DNA from: Pseudomonas sp. SCA2728.1_7
GTDB lineage: Bacteria; Pseudomonadota; Gammaproteobacteria; Pseudomonadales; Pseudomonadaceae
Length of the DNA stretch: 64,000 bases
NCBI RefSeq assembly: GCF_018138145.1
Contig: NZ_CP073104.1
Location: 6,415,001-6,479,000 of the forward strand
Reading direction: 5' to 3'
Part shown: positions 36,552 to 46,128 of the stretch, piece after piece
How positions within the stretch are numbered: the stretch's first letter is position 1
Layout: every line of letters begins with the position of its first letter
The notes under the pieces: generated by a model
Seen by the model: only the letters and a program-made list of their open reading frames with translations
Databases searched by the model: none
What the model was told of the DNA's origin: nothing
Made by a program: the position numbers and the translations under genes

Positions 36552-36640
36552 TGTAGGAGTGAGCCTGCTCGCGATAGCGGTGTGTCAGTCACATCATATT
36601 TGACTGACACACCGCTATCGCGAGCAGGCTCACTCCTACA
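36552..36640. repeat. REP pair (inverted)
   Basis: TGTAGGAGTGAGCCTGCTCG and its complement with mirrored GCGATAGCGGTGTGTCAGTCA/TGACTGACACACCGCTATCGC arms, almost a perfect long palindrome. It lies between convergent cupin and yceH genes. Confidence 0.92.
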
Positions 36641-36654
36641 TTGGTTTTGTGCGG

Positions 36655-37302
36655 TTATTCGAGGCGGGCCAGGCGTTCTTCCAGCGCGGCGATTCGCGCT
36701 TCGAGCTCTTCGATGCGCTCGACTGACACGCCGCTGTTTGCACCGCGATCCGACGGATTCTGCCGCGCCGCCAAGATAACCTCGATATCCGCCGGATCAC
36801 CCAGCGCATGGGTATAACGATCTTCACGTTGCCCGGCCTGGCGCGGAATCAACACCGCCAGCCCGCGCGCAATCAACCGCTCAAGCTGATGCACCACTTG
36901 CTCGGTGTCTTCAAATTCATGCATGCGCCCACTGCGGGTCAGCAGCTCATTGACGGTCTGCGGGCCGCGCAGAAACATCAATCCACTGAGAATCACTTGC
37001 GCCGGCACCAGTTCCAGCGCCTTGTCGACCTTGTGCTCCCAGCGGTCGGCGCGACTGCCCATCACCAGTTTGGCGAAACCGCGACCCTCCAGTGCGCGCA
37101 GGCTCTGGCCGACCTGGCCCGGAGTCAGGTTCATCACCGGTTCGCGGCTGGTTTTCTGATTGCATGCCGTGACCAACGCATTAAGGGTCAGCGGATAGGT
37201 TTCCGGGCTGGTCGCCTGTTTCTCGATCAACGAGCCGAGGATGCGGATTTCCGTGGCGTTGAGCCGTGGCTCGTCGAAGGTGGATTCTGGTTCTGTGGTC
37301 AT
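36655..37302 (-). CDS. yceH: DUF480 family protein YceH
   Basis: 215 residues, exactly the length I recall for E. coli YceH. Two winged-helix-like domains: [42 protein letters not shown] and [26 protein letters not shown]-terminal coiled coil ([22 protein letters not shown]). Function not established. Confidence 0.88.
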   Translation of the reverse strand: MTTEPESTFDEPRLNATEIRILGSLIEKQATSPETYPLTLNALVTACNQKTSREPVMNLTPGQVGQSLRALEGRGFAKLVMGSRADRWEHKVDKALELVPAQVILSGLMFLRGPQTVNELLTRSGRMHEFEDTEQVVHQLERLIARGLAVLIPRQAGQREDRYTHALGDPADIEVILAARQNPSDRGANSGVSVERIEELEARIAALEERLARLE

Positions 37303-37427
37303 CGCGCGTTCCCTCTGCAGTCGAAGGCGCCTAGCCTAATCCTTGCCAAACAAAAGGCAAGCCGTGTGGTCATCAAGCATGGCTATAATCGCCTCCTTGT
37401 TCCACCCAGCCACTACACGAGACTGCC

Positions 37428-37937
37428 ATGACCATTTCCCTGTACGCCGCATCCGTCCCGGTTTTTCAACAAATGCTCAAAGCTTTGAGCGATGTGCTGA
37501 AAAAGGCTGAAGCCCACGCCACCGAGAAAAACATCGACCCGAACGCGTTCCTGCAGGCCCGTCTGTACCCGGACATGTTCCCGCTGACCCGTCAGGTGCA
37601 GATCGCCGTGGACTTCGCCAAAGGCGTTTCCTCGCGTCTGGCTGAAGTCGAAGTGCCGAAATACGACGACACAGAAACCACCTTCGCCGAGCTGCAAGCC
37701 CTGATCGCCAAGGTGCTGGCCTACATTGGCGAGATCAAGCCAGAGCAGATCGATGGCAAGGAAGGCATCGAAATCGTCACCCGTCCGGGCACGCCGAAAG
37801 AGAAGCGCTTCAGCGGTCAGGCTTACCTGCTGACCTATGGCTTGCCGCAGTTCTTCTTCCACGTCACCACCACTTATGCGTTGCTGCGTCATAACGGTGT
37901 TGAAGTGGGCAAGCGTGATTACATGGGCGCGTTCTGA
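37428..37937 (+). CDS. DUF1993 family protein
   Basis: 169 residues beginning MTISLYAASVPVFQQMLKALSDVLKKAEAHATEKN, the family's opening, with LYPDMFPLTRQVQIAVDFAKG following. It folds as a DinB-like helical bundle in this family, but metal-binding His residues are not conserved; function unknown. Single gene. Confidence 0.85.
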   Translation: MTISLYAASVPVFQQMLKALSDVLKKAEAHATEKNIDPNAFLQARLYPDMFPLTRQVQIAVDFAKGVSSRLAEVEVPKYDDTETTFAELQALIAKVLAYIGEIKPEQIDGKEGIEIVTRPGTPKEKRFSGQAYLLTYGLPQFFFHVTTTYALLRHNGVEVGKRDYMGAF

Positions 37938-37946
37938 TTTTTCAAG

Positions 37947-38109
37947 AGCCCCTCACCCTAGCCCTCTCCCGGAGGGAGAGGGGACTGATCGCGTTGTTTG
38001 TTCGAGATGCACCGACCTGAAACATCAAGTCGAACTCAGGTTTTGAACAGCACTCGGTCTGCCCCCTTTCCCCCTCGCCCCCTGGGGGAGAGGGTTGGCG
38101 TGAGGGGGA
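37947..38109. repeat. GC-rich paired element, second copy
   Basis: Left arm CCCTAGCCCTCTCCCGGAGG (near 37955-37974), right arm near 38062-38109 ending GGGGGAGAGGGTTGGCGTGA. The interior resembles the unit seen in the tandem array (ACCGACCTGAAACATCAAGT near 38018, then CGAACTC). Located just past the DUF1993 stop. Confidence 0.75.
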
Positions 38110-38124
38110 AAAGATCTCAGCCAC

Positions 38125-38163
38125 AAAAAAGCCCGCCAAGGTTCACACCATGGCGGGCTTTTC
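38125..38163. terminator. Bidirectional terminator
   Basis: AGCCCGCCAAGG and CCATGGCGGGCT around a TTCACA loop, with an A run on the left and a T run on the right, so it can terminate transcription in both directions. Confidence 0.8.
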
Positions 38164-38172
38164 GTTTTTCAT

Positions 38173-38262
38173 TGTGGGAGCGAGCCTGCTCGCGAATGCA
38201 GTGTGTCAGGCGACATCAATGTCGATTGACCCGCCCCCTTCGCGAGCAGGCTCGCTCCCACA
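38173..38262. repeat. REP pair (inverted)
   Basis: TGTGGGAGCGAGCCTGCTCG facing GAGCAGGCTCGCTCCCACAG around a spacer of about 50 bases. It lies between the terminator and the sstT stop. Confidence 0.9.
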
Positions 38263-38273
38263 GGGTAAGGCGG

Positions 38274-39506
38274 TTACGCGGTACGTTGGGCTTTCGCTTC
38301 CTCACCCAAACACGCCGCAGCGGTAAACAACACGTCAGTCGACGAGTTCAGCGCGGTCTCCGCCGAATCCTGCAACACGCCAATAATGAACCCGACCGCC
38401 ACCACCTGCATGGCAATCTCGCTCGGAATGCCGAACAAGCTGCAAGCCAACGGAATCAGCAATAGCGACCCACCCGCCACACCCGAAGCGCCACACGCGC
38501 AAATGGCGGCGACAACGCTGAGCAGAATCGCCGTCGGAATGTCCACGGCAATACCCAATGTATGCACGGCCGCCAGGGTCAGCACAGTAATGGTGATCGC
38601 TGCACCGGCCATGTTGATGGTCGCGCCCAGCGGGATCGACACCGAATAGGTGTCTTCATGCAGGCCCAGGCGCTTGCTCAATTCCAGGTTGACCGGAATG
38701 TTCGCCGCCGAACTGCGGGTGAAGAACGCGGTGATGCCACTTTCACGCAGGCACTTGAGGGTCAGCGGGTACGGGTTGCGACGCAGTTTCCAGAATACGA
38801 TCAGCGGGTTCATCACCAGCGCCACGAACAACATGCAGCCGAGCAGCACGGCCAGCAGGTGCGCATAACCGATCAGCGCGCCGAAGCCCGAAGTCGCCAG
38901 CGTCGACGCTACCAGACCGAAAATGCCCAGCGGTGCAAAGCGAATCACCACACGCACGATCAGGGTCACGCCGTTGGACAGATCACCGAGCACTTCGCGG
39001 GTAGTGTCACCGGCATGGCGAATCGCGACGCCCATGCCGATTGCCCAGGCCAGAATACCGATGAAGTTGGCGTTGATCAGTGCATTCACCGGGTTATCCA
39101 CGACGCTCAGCAACAGGCTCTGCAACACTTCTGCAATGCCACCCGGTGCGGTCACCGCGACGTTTTCGGTGGACAGCACCAGATGCGACGGGAATGCCAT
39201 GCTGGCAATCACGGCCACCACGGCTGCGGCGAAGGTGCCCAGCAGATAGAGGAACAGAATCGGACGGATGTGGGTTTCCTGGCCGTGCTTGTGGTTGGCA
39301 ATCGACGCCATTACCAACACGAACACCAGAATCGGCGCGACGGCTTTCAACGCCGACACGAACACTTTGCCGATGAACGCGGTGTCTTTTGCCACTTGCG
39401 GGGCAAACATCGCCAAGGCAATACCGGCGATCAGGCCGATGAGGATCTGTGCGACCAGGCTCAGGTTCTTCAGGCGTTGCAATAGAGAAGGGGATGAAGC
39501 AGTCAT
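38274..39506 (-). CDS. sstT: Serine/threonine:sodium symporter SstT
   Basis: 410-residue inner-membrane transporter of the DAACS family. Diagnostic segments: [68 protein letters not shown] (the sodium/substrate motif region) and [54 protein letters not shown]. These match SstT as recalled for E. coli (414 aa). Single gene behind a REP. Confidence 0.93.
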   Translation of the reverse strand: MTASSPSLLQRLKNLSLVAQILIGLIAGIALAMFAPQVAKDTAFIGKVFVSALKAVAPILVFVLVMASIANHKHGQETHIRPILFLYLLGTFAAAVVAVIASMAFPSHLVLSTENVAVTAPGGIAEVLQSLLLSVVDNPVNALINANFIGILAWAIGMGVAIRHAGDTTREVLGDLSNGVTLIVRVVIRFAPLGIFGLVASTLATSGFGALIGYAHLLAVLLGCMLFVALVMNPLIVFWKLRRNPYPLTLKCLRESGITAFFTRSSAANIPVNLELSKRLGLHEDTYSVSIPLGATINMAGAAITITVLTLAAVHTLGIAVDIPTAILLSVVAAICACGASGVAGGSLLLIPLACSLFGIPSEIAMQVVAVGFIIGVLQDSAETALNSSTDVLFTAAACLGEEAKAQRTA

Positions 39507-39843
39507 AGCGGCATCTCTGATTTTTTATAGGGTGCAGGGTTGCGTGATAACGATGGCAAAACGGGGGCAGACCACCGGCACGCACCGAAAGTGTTGACGC
39601 GACATCAACGCCATTAAACAGGCCGCTGAATAGGCTGTACGTTTTTCAGGGCGCGGACTTTATCACAGCGTAGGCCTTATCCTTCAGGCCTGTGACGATC
39701 TGCCACCGGATCAGGCAACAAAGTCGACAGGTTTGTGCAAGTCAGCCCGGACACACTCTGTTAAGATTGCGCATCCTTATTTTCAAATTTCGCCAGCGGG
39801 CCTTCGGGTCAACGCTGGTGTCGTCGTTTTGCTGGAGTTGCGC

Positions 39844-41007
39844 ATGCTGTTGCCCATTCTTCTGTTGTCTGCCGCCGGATTCACGGTGCTGACCACGGAA
39901 TTCGTCATCGTCGGCCTGTTGCCGGCGATTGCCCGAGACCTTGAAGTCACCATCCCGCAGGCCGGGTTGCTGGTGACGCTGTTCGCCTTCACGGTGGCGA
40001 TGTTCGGACCGTTTTTGACCGCCTACTTCGCCCGCTTCGAGCGGCGCAAGCTGTTTATCAGCATCCTGATCATGTTCGGTCTGGCCAATACCGTGGCGGC
40101 GCTGGCGCCGAACATCTGGGTGATGGCGATTGCCCGGTTGATCCCGGCGCTCGGCTTGCCAGTGTTCTGGGCCTTGGCCAGTGAGACGGCCGTGGACATT
40201 GTCGGCCCGGACTTTGCCGGTCGTGCGATCGCCAAGATTGGCTTCGGCATCGTTTGCGCCACGGTGTTTGGCATCCCGGTCGGCACGCTGATTTCTGACG
40301 CTTTCGGCTGGCGCAGTGCCTTTGGCATTCTGGCGGTCATCGCTTTTGCCAAAGCCTTGCTGCTATTTGTTTACCTGCCGAAAACCAGTCTGCACCAGCA
40401 TCAGGTCAGCTTCCGCTCGCAATTCAAGATCCTGCGCAGCCCGTTGATGATCGGCCATATCGTCCTGTCGATTCTGGTGTTCAGCGGCATGTTTACCGCT
40501 TATACGTATCTGGCCGACATTCTTGAGCGCCTCGCCGGCTTCAACGGCACCGTGGTCGGTTGGTGCCTGATGGCCTTCGGCGCGGTCGGGTTGATCGGCA
40601 ACTCGCTGGGTGGTCGTGCGGTCGACCGCCATCCGTTGGGGGCATCGGTGTTGTTCTGTGCGTTCATGATTGCCGGCATGGTCTCGTTGGTGCCGAACAT
40701 TCATTCGCCGCTGGGGCTCGCAGTGGCGATGGGGATCTGGGGCGTGACCCAGGCCGCGCTGTTCCTGGTCAGCCATGTGCGCCTGATGAAAGCCGCGCCG
40801 GAAGCGCCGGCCTTTGCCGCTTCGTTGAACATCGCCGGGGCCAATCTGGGGATCGGCCTGGGCGCCATCGTCGGTGGTCGGGTCATCGACAGCGCGGGTC
40901 TGGGTTTCCTCGGTTTTACCGCCGCTGGGTTCATTTTGCTCTCGGTGTTCCTCGCCATGGTGCTGATGACGCTCAAGCCGCGCGAAATCTGCGCCGAGGC
41001 CTCATAA
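39844..41007 (+). CDS. MFS transporter
   Basis: 387 residues, 12 helices, start at ATG 39844 with GGAG 6 bases upstream. N-terminal AAGFTVLTTEFVIVGLLPAIARDLEVT is typical of the DHA1 subfamily of exporters for drugs or nucleosides (NepI/YdhP-like); the loop FARFERRKLFI corresponds to motif A, altered. Substrate unknown. Convergent with the nhaR-like gene, overlapping its 3' end by 6 bases. Confidence 0.88.
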   Translation: MLLPILLLSAAGFTVLTTEFVIVGLLPAIARDLEVTIPQAGLLVTLFAFTVAMFGPFLTAYFARFERRKLFISILIMFGLANTVAALAPNIWVMAIARLIPALGLPVFWALASETAVDIVGPDFAGRAIAKIGFGIVCATVFGIPVGTLISDAFGWRSAFGILAVIAFAKALLLFVYLPKTSLHQHQVSFRSQFKILRSPLMIGHIVLSILVFSGMFTAYTYLADILERLAGFNGTVVGWCLMAFGAVGLIGNSLGGRAVDRHPLGASVLFCAFMIAGMVSLVPNIHSPLGLAVAMGIWGVTQAALFLVSHVRLMKAAPEAPAFAASLNIAGANLGIGLGAIVGGRVIDSAGLGFLGFTAAGFILLSVFLAMVLMTLKPREICAEAS

Positions 41008-41901
41008 CGCGGTAAAAAGCTCGCGTCGGGCACCTTCGGTAATCGCAACGATGCCGGGGTGCTTGACCTTGCGCTCCACCGAAATGGCGTAGAACGACTC
41101 GGTCACCGCGTCGGTCTGGCCAATCAGCTCGACGCCGTACTGGCGCTTCACCTCATCGGCAATCACGCTCGGGCCAATAAATATCCCGCTGCCGGATTGG
41201 CCGAACGCCTGCATCAACGCACTGTCATCAAACTCGCCGACGATTTGCGGCTGGATCTGCTGCTCGGCAAACCAGCGCTGCAAGCGGCTGCGCACCACGG
41301 TTTCCGCACCGGGAATCAACAGCGGTGCGCCGTGCAGACTGCGCGGGAAGTCCTGACCGTATTTTGCTGCCAGTTCAGCGGTGGCAAAGAAACTGATCCC
41401 ACATTCTCCGAGTTTCTGGCTGTAGCCCTTGATATCGAGGTGCGAGGGCATCGGGCTGTCGGAGATCACCAGATCGAGGCGCTGGATCGCCAGATCGGCG
41501 AGCAAGCGTTCGAGCTTGTCTTCGCGGCAGGTGATGCGCAGCGGCTCGTTGAGCTCCATCGTCGGCGCAATCAGGCGATAAACGATGGATTTCGGCACCA
41601 CGTCTGCCACGCCAACGCGGAACAGAATCTGCTGTTCGTTGGGCTGGGCGCGCAGCATCAACTCCAGTTCACCGCCCAGTTGAAACATCTGCTCGGCGTA
41701 GGGCAGGGCTTGTCGCCCGGCTTCGGTCAATTCGAGTTGCCGTCCGACGCGTCTGAATAACTCGATGCCATACGTCTGTTCGAGCAGGGAAATCTGCCCG
41801 CTGATGGTTTGTGGGGTCAGGTTCAGTTGCTCGCAGGCGCGCACAATGCTGCCGGTCTTGGCTACGACCCAGAAGTAATGCAGTTGTCGGTAATTGAGCA
41901 T
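41002..41901 (-). CDS. nhaR: LysR-family regulator, NhaR-like
   Basis: 299 residues. The HTH reads VAKTGSIVRACEQLNLTPQTISGQISLLEQTYGIELFRRVGRQLELTEAGR and the opening MLNYRQLHYFWVVAKTGSIVRA is characteristic of NhaR. In E. coli NhaR senses sodium and activates nhaA; no antiporter gene is next to it here. Overlaps the convergent MFS gene by 6 bases. Confidence 0.8.
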   Translation of the reverse strand: MLNYRQLHYFWVVAKTGSIVRACEQLNLTPQTISGQISLLEQTYGIELFRRVGRQLELTEAGRQALPYAEQMFQLGGELELMLRAQPNEQQILFRVGVADVVPKSIVYRLIAPTMELNEPLRITCREDKLERLLADLAIQRLDLVISDSPMPSHLDIKGYSQKLGECGISFFATAELAAKYGQDFPRSLHGAPLLIPGAETVVRSRLQRWFAEQQIQPQIVGEFDDSALMQAFGQSGSGIFIGPSVIADEVKRQYGVELIGQTDAVTESFYAISVERKVKHPGIVAITEGARRELFTAL

Positions 41902-42034
41902 GACGGTCTACAGTTCGTGAAAACCGAAGTATAGCCGCTAAAAATACGAATTTTCCTGAAGTGTTCATCTCCCTAGAATGCCCAGCCATCGACGGCCGGT
42001 CTGTGAGCCTGTCTGTTCATTCGAAGGAAACCTT

Positions 42035-42277
42035 ATGAAATACACAATCCCAGCATTGATGTTTACGTCTTTACTGCTTCTGGCCGGTTGCGATCAGGCC
42101 GAGAAAAGCGCCCAGCAACTGATGGGCAAAGCCGCCGAAAGCGCCAAGCAAGCGATTGACGACACGCATAAAGCTGCCGAGCAGGCGCTCAGCGATGCCA
42201 CCGGCGGGTTGATCGAGAAAAAAGAAACACCGGAAAAAGATGCGGGAAATTCCGAATCTTCCTCCAAGACCATCTAA
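42035..42277 (+). CDS. Small lipoprotein
   Basis: 80 residues, start at 42035 with AAGGAAA 6 bases upstream. Lipobox LLAGC (Cys 19) after a short hydrophobic stretch, then a helical Lys/Ala/Glu-rich region (EKSAQQLMGKAAESAKQAIDDTHKAAEQ) with heptad-like spacing. Probably anchored in the outer membrane, possibly forming coiled coils; function unknown. Confidence 0.8.
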   Translation: MKYTIPALMFTSLLLLAGCDQAEKSAQQLMGKAAESAKQAIDDTHKAAEQALSDATGGLIEKKETPEKDAGNSESSSKTI

Positions 42278-42306
42278 TTCGTCTTACACAGAGTCAGGAC
42301 TGACCC

Positions 42307-43056
42307 ATGGAATATCTGTTACAGCTCGCCGCCAGCCCCACCGCTTGGGTTGCTTTGGCCACATTGGTGGTGATGGAAATCGTGCTCGGCATCGATAACC
42401 TGATCTTTATCTCGATCCTGACCAACAAGTTGCCTAAGCAATACCAGCAGAAAGCGCGCCGCATCGGTATCGGCATGGCGTTGATCCTGCGTCTGGCACT
42501 GTTGAGCACCATCGCTTTCATCGTGCAGCTGACTGCGCCGGTGATCGAGATTCTGGGCCAGGCGTTCTCCTGGAAGGACATGATCCTGATTGCCGGCGGT
42601 CTGTTCCTGGTCTGGAAGGCCACGACCGAGATCCATCACAGCATGGACCCGGCACCGGAAGATCCGAAGTCGGCGACCTCGACGGTTACCCTGGGTTTTG
42701 CCGCCGCCATTGGCCAGATCCTGATGCTCGACATGGTGTTCTCGATCGACAGCATCATTACCGCGGTCGGCATGACCGAACACTTGCCGATCATGATCAT
42801 CGCGGTGGTGGTGTCGGTACTGGTGATGTTGTTTGCTGCTGAACCGCTGGCCAAGTTCATCAACGACAACCCGACCGTGGTGATGCTGGCGCTGGGCTTC
42901 CTGATCATGATCGGTATGACCTTGATCGCTGAGGGCTTCGGCGCCCACGTACCGAAAGGTTATGTGTATGCGGCGATGGCGTTCTCGGCTTCGATTGAAG
43001 TGCTGAACATGATGTCTCGCAGGGCGAGGCAGAAGAAGCTGGCTGAGCAGGCGTAA
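42307..43056 (+). CDS. TerC family integral membrane protein
   Basis: 249 residues, about 7 helices. TerC family hallmarks: [23 protein letters not shown] (acidic metal-ligand residues within a helix) and later [24 protein letters not shown]. Family members take part in tellurite resistance and metal (manganese) export. A terminator lies just downstream. Starts 29 bases after the lipoprotein gene, likely in the same operon. Confidence 0.92.
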   Translation: MEYLLQLAASPTAWVALATLVVMEIVLGIDNLIFISILTNKLPKQYQQKARRIGIGMALILRLALLSTIAFIVQLTAPVIEILGQAFSWKDMILIAGGLFLVWKATTEIHHSMDPAPEDPKSATSTVTLGFAAAIGQILMLDMVFSIDSIITAVGMTEHLPIMIIAVVVSVLVMLFAAEPLAKFINDNPTVVMLALGFLIMIGMTLIAEGFGAHVPKGYVYAAMAFSASIEVLNMMSRRARQKKLAEQA

Positions 43057-43071
43057 CCGCTGAAAGTACAA

Positions 43072-43110
43072 AAACCGCCTGAACTCTTAGAGGTCAGGCG
43101 GTTTTTTTTT
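43072..43110 (+). terminator. Rho-independent terminator after terC-like gene
   Basis: ACCGCCTGA-ACTCTTAGAGG-TCAGGCGGT followed by a long T run; strong hairpin with T-tail on the plus strand. Confidence 0.9.
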
Positions 43111-43140
43111 GATTCAAGATTTGCAGTGTGGAATAGAACC

Positions 43141-43292
43141 AGCCCCTCACCCCAGCCCTCTCCCGAGGGAGAGGGAGCCGATCTGCGTGGTTTTTAAACC
43201 TGAGTTCGGCTCGATATTTCACGTCGATGTACTTCTCAATAGCGACTCGGTCAGTCCCCTCTCCCTCCGGGAGAGGGCTAGGGTGAGGGGCT
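43141..43292. repeat. GC-rich paired element, third copy
   Basis: Left arm CCTCACCCCAGCCCTCTCCC near 43144-43163, right arm near 43255-43292 containing CTCCCTCCGGGAGAGGGCTA. The interior (GAGTTCGGCTCGATATTTCA near 43203-43222) is related to but diverged from the 34-bp unit. Lies between the terminator and a small membrane protein. Confidence 0.75.
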
Positions 43293-43312
43293 TTTGCTTT
43301 TAAAATTTGGCC

Positions 43313-43483
43313 TCAATGCGCAGCTGCGTGACGCGGGCTTTGCTTCTCGGTCTTCGCAACCGCAGCAGGCTGAACCGAATGGTGATGATGGCGCCGCGAA
43401 ATCCGTAGCACCCCCCACAACATGGCAGCCGCCACGGCCAGCCAGCCGGCAATCAACATCACAATCGTCATGGTCAGGCTCAT
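43313..43483 (-). CDS. Small membrane protein, 56 residues
   Basis: Short frame with GGAGG 6 bases upstream of ATG 43483. It reads MSLTMTIVMLIAGWLAVAAA, then MLWGVLRISRRHHHHSVQ, ending in a basic tail PRHAAAH. One transmembrane helix is followed by a positively charged, His-rich cytoplasmic stretch. No known family; the clear ribosome site and hydrophobic helix argue for a real microprotein. Confidence 0.6.
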   Translation of the reverse strand: MSLTMTIVMLIAGWLAVAAAMLWGVLRISRRHHHHSVQPAAVAKTEKQSPRHAAAH

Positions 43484-43717
43484 CAGTGCCTCCTCTTCGC
43501 CCTGCTTCGGGCGCCCACTTTTTCAATTCGCTCTGTTTCAGTGACAGTCTAGACAATGGGGTGTTGCAGACTATTGACCAAAGGTCGGTGGTGACCAATC
43601 AGTTTGCTCTATGCAAGCGATGGGTCTGCCGCTTAAGGCTATACCGCAGACTGGCGCGGCCCTATGATCGAAAGCGTTGCCGGAACACGATGACCGGCGT
43701 CTGAACAGAGAGTGATG

Positions 43718-44389
43718 ATGGTGCAGGTATTTTCTCGAATTCGTGCGGCGCTGCTGGTGGCCGGTTGCGCGGCCATGTTGGCCGGGTGTGCAGGCAGTGT
43801 CGCGCCTGAGGTCAAGCGTCTGCCGGAGCGGGTCGAACTCAGCGGCACGTTCTATCGCGGCGAAGCCAATCAGAGCGGGCCGCAAGTGCTGGCCAGCCTG
43901 TTGTCGCAGCAGGGCATCGTGATCACCCCGGGTTTACTGGAAAAACCACTGCACTTGCCGGGGGCCGAAGACAAACTGCAACAGAATATCCAGAACCTTG
44001 CCCGTGAGTACGGCATGGTGGTTTATCCGCTGGACAGCAACCTGCCAGCGCTGCTGACCCAAGTTGCGGCGGGTTATCCGGTGATGGTGCGCTTCAGCGA
44101 GGGCTCGGCATTCTGGGCCGAGCCGCGTTACGCGATCCTGTCCGGTTATGACCGCAACAAACAGAAGGTACTGCTGCGCGCCGGCATGAACCGCCGCGAA
44201 TTGATGAGTTTCAGTTCCTTTGAATCGGCGCTGGAAAAGTCTGGTGGCTGGGCCGTGCTGATTCAGAAGCCGTCGCAGATTCCGGCAGCCGTCGACCGGC
44301 AACGCTGGCTAAAAGCAGCTGATGAACTGGCTCAGGCCGGTCAGGAAAACGAAGCGGCGCAGGCGAAGAAAGCGCTGGCCGCCCACTGA
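43718..44389 (+). CDS. Lipoprotein with peptidase C39-like fold
   Basis: 223 residues from ATG 43718 (43715 also possible). Lipobox AMLAGC (Cys 24). The mature part has QSGPQVLASLLSQQGIVITPGLL and EGSAFWAEPRYAILSGYDRNKQKVLL, resembling C39-type bacteriocin-peptidase-like domains, but the catalytic Cys is replaced by Ser/Gly at the expected first position, so it is probably not an active protease. Likely outer-membrane lipoprotein; function unknown. Three small genes follow in the same direction. Confidence 0.75.
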   Translation: MVQVFSRIRAALLVAGCAAMLAGCAGSVAPEVKRLPERVELSGTFYRGEANQSGPQVLASLLSQQGIVITPGLLEKPLHLPGAEDKLQQNIQNLAREYGMVVYPLDSNLPALLTQVAAGYPVMVRFSEGSAFWAEPRYAILSGYDRNKQKVLLRAGMNRRELMSFSSFESALEKSGGWAVLIQKPSQIPAAVDRQRWLKAADELAQAGQENEAAQAKKALAAH

Positions 44390-44479
44390 GTCTCCGTTCG
44401 TCATTTGCCGGGCACGACTGCGCCCGGCACGCCTCTTACCTCTATAGCCCGTCGTTTGCGGGTGAATCAGGAGGCGAAC

Positions 44480-44686
44480 ATGACAGATCCCCAATCCCCG
44501 AAAGGCCCACATTCTTCCGAGCACTCTTCGGGTCATGATCTGGGCTTTGATCCGGATTCGCCGGATCTTGATGATCCGCAAGTCGATCCCGTCGGCCCTG
44601 CGAAAGCCCCCAAAGACGTGAAGCCCGGCGAGGACGACAAGCAACCGGCCAAGCCGTATGACCCGCTAGCCAATCTGAAACCTTGA
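44480..44686 (+). CDS. Small acidic protein, 68 residues
   Basis: Start at ATG 44480 with GGAGG 7 bases upstream. Sequence MTDPQSPKGPHSSEHSSGHD, then FDPDSPDLDDPQVDPVG and KPYDPLANLKP. Pro/Asp-rich with no hydrophobic core, so probably intrinsically disordered. Part of a run of small genes after the C39-like lipoprotein. Function unknown. Confidence 0.75.
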   Translation: MTDPQSPKGPHSSEHSSGHDLGFDPDSPDLDDPQVDPVGPAKAPKDVKPGEDDKQPAKPYDPLANLKP

Positions 44687-44698
44687 TGCGAGGTGCGT

Positions 44699-44905
44699 AT
44701 GAGTACCGATTCAAGCTTCGATGACCATAAACCGGACAGTGTGCCGACGACGCCAGAGCCGGATATTGATCCGGTGCTGGACCCGGACAGCCCGATGCGC
44801 GATCCGATGGCCCGACCCAATGTCATGACACCGGAACCTTCGCGGGATCCGAGTGCGGGGGATGGCATTCCTGAAGATGATCAGATGCCGTTGCCCAATG
44901 ACTGA
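44699..44905 (+). CDS. Small acidic protein, 68 residues
   Basis: Start ATG 44699 with GAGG 6 bases upstream, 13 bases after the previous stop. Sequence MSTDSSFDDHKPDSVPTTPE, then PDIDPVLDPDSPMRDPMARP, ending DDQMPLPND. Shares the PDSP and DP-repeat style of the preceding small protein, so the two may be a duplicated pair. Probably disordered; function unknown. Confidence 0.75.
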   Translation: MSTDSSFDDHKPDSVPTTPEPDIDPVLDPDSPMRDPMARPNVMTPEPSRDPSAGDGIPEDDQMPLPND

Positions 44906-44917
44906 GGCAGCAGATGA

Positions 44918-44946
44918 AAAAAAGCCCCGGGGATTCGGGGCTTTTT
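44918..44946. terminator. Bidirectional terminator
   Basis: AAAAAGCCCCG-GGGATT-CGGGGCTTTTT; A run and T run flank the stem on the two sides, serving the plus-strand small genes and the minus-strand pbpG. Confidence 0.85.
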
Positions 44947-44959
44947 CTTGTGCGGTGCC

Positions 44960-45898
44960 TTACTTGGACGCTTCGACTACGCCGCTTTGGCGATTCTTGA
45001 GGTTTTTCTCGGCCTTGTATTGCTGAGCCACCGCCGGAACGCTGGCGCTGCGCCCGGTTTCTACCCAACTGCGAATACGGCTGGCATCGGCAAAATGGGT
45101 GTACTTGCCGAACGCGTCGAGGATCACCAGCGCGACCGGGCGGTTGCCCATCTTCGTTACCAGTACCAGGCAGTGACCGGCGGGGTTGGTGAAGCCGGTC
45201 TTGGTGATCTTGATGTCCCAGTCGGCTTTGTTGACCAAGTGATCGGTGTTGCGGAAACCCAGGGTGTAATTGGGTTTGCGGAACGACACGGTCTTTTCCT
45301 TGGTGGTCGTGAGTTCGCTGAGGATCGGGTACTTGCTCGCGGCGACCAGCAACTTGCTCAAGTCACGGGCGGTAGAGACGTTGCGTTCGGACAAGCCAGT
45401 CGGCTCGACATAGTGGGTGTTGGTCATGCCCAGTGCCTTGGCCTTGGCGTTCATCGCCGCGATAAAGGCGGCGTAGCCACCCGGATAGTGGTGCGCGAGG
45501 CTGGCGGCCGCGCGGTTCTCCGACGACATCAAGGCGATCAGCAACATCTCGCGACGCGGCAGTTCACTCTTGAGTTTGACTCGGGAGAACACACCCCTCA
45601 TTTCCGGCGTGTTGCTGATATCGACATTGATCCATTCGTCCATGTTTTGCCGGGCTTCAACCACTACCAAACCGGTCATCAACTTGCTGACAGAGGCAAT
45701 CGGCACGATCACGTCTGGGTTGCTGGAGTAGATGACTTTGTTGGTCTGCATATCCATGAGCAGGGCACTGCCGGAGGCGATCTTCAGGGTCGAAGCGTCA
45801 CGTGGGGCAGCGGTGGTTTCCGCAGCGTTGATCGTTGGCGTGATGAATGTGCCTGTAAAAGCAAAAAACAGGCTCAGAATCGAGAGACGAATTTTCAC
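44960..45898 (-). CDS. pbpG: D-alanyl-D-alanine endopeptidase (PBP7)
   Basis: 312 residues with a signal peptide ending near TINAA. The penicillin-binding motifs are S69-V-S-K72, S126-E-N128 and K233-T-G235. It cuts cross-links between peptide stems in the cell wall in the periplasm. The usual E. coli length is about 310. Signature region [20 protein letters not shown] and [12 protein letters not shown] fit the PBP7 class. Single gene, terminated toward the small acidic genes. Confidence 0.95.
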   Translation of the reverse strand: MKIRLSILSLFFAFTGTFITPTINAAETTAAPRDASTLKIASGSALLMDMQTNKVIYSSNPDVIVPIASVSKLMTGLVVVEARQNMDEWINVDISNTPEMRGVFSRVKLKSELPRREMLLIALMSSENRAAASLAHHYPGGYAAFIAAMNAKAKALGMTNTHYVEPTGLSERNVSTARDLSKLLVAASKYPILSELTTTKEKTVSFRKPNYTLGFRNTDHLVNKADWDIKITKTGFTNPAGHCLVLVTKMGNRPVALVILDAFGKYTHFADASRIRSWVETGRSASVPAVAQQYKAEKNLKNRQSGVVEASK

Positions 45899-46082
45899 GC
45901 GGGCGAACTCATAAAGGTTGGATATTCCGTTAGTTTGTAACGGGTTATTTCTTCAAAGCGTCGCATTTTAGGAGTATGGCTGAAGAACTGTCGATGGTTG
46001 TTTGAATGACCTGAAAAACTCGTGAAAAGGCCTGTAAAAAGAGGGGTTTCCGGCGAACGGTTACAGTTTTTTCTCAGGCATG

Positions 46083-46107
46083 AAAAAACCCGCACAAAGC
46101 GGGTTTC
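46083..46107 (-). terminator. Terminator downstream of folD
   Basis: AAACCCGC-TTTGT-GCGGGTTT followed by a T run on the minus strand, just past the folD stop. Confidence 0.8.
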
Positions 46108-46128
46108 TCTTATTGCTGAAAGTACCGA

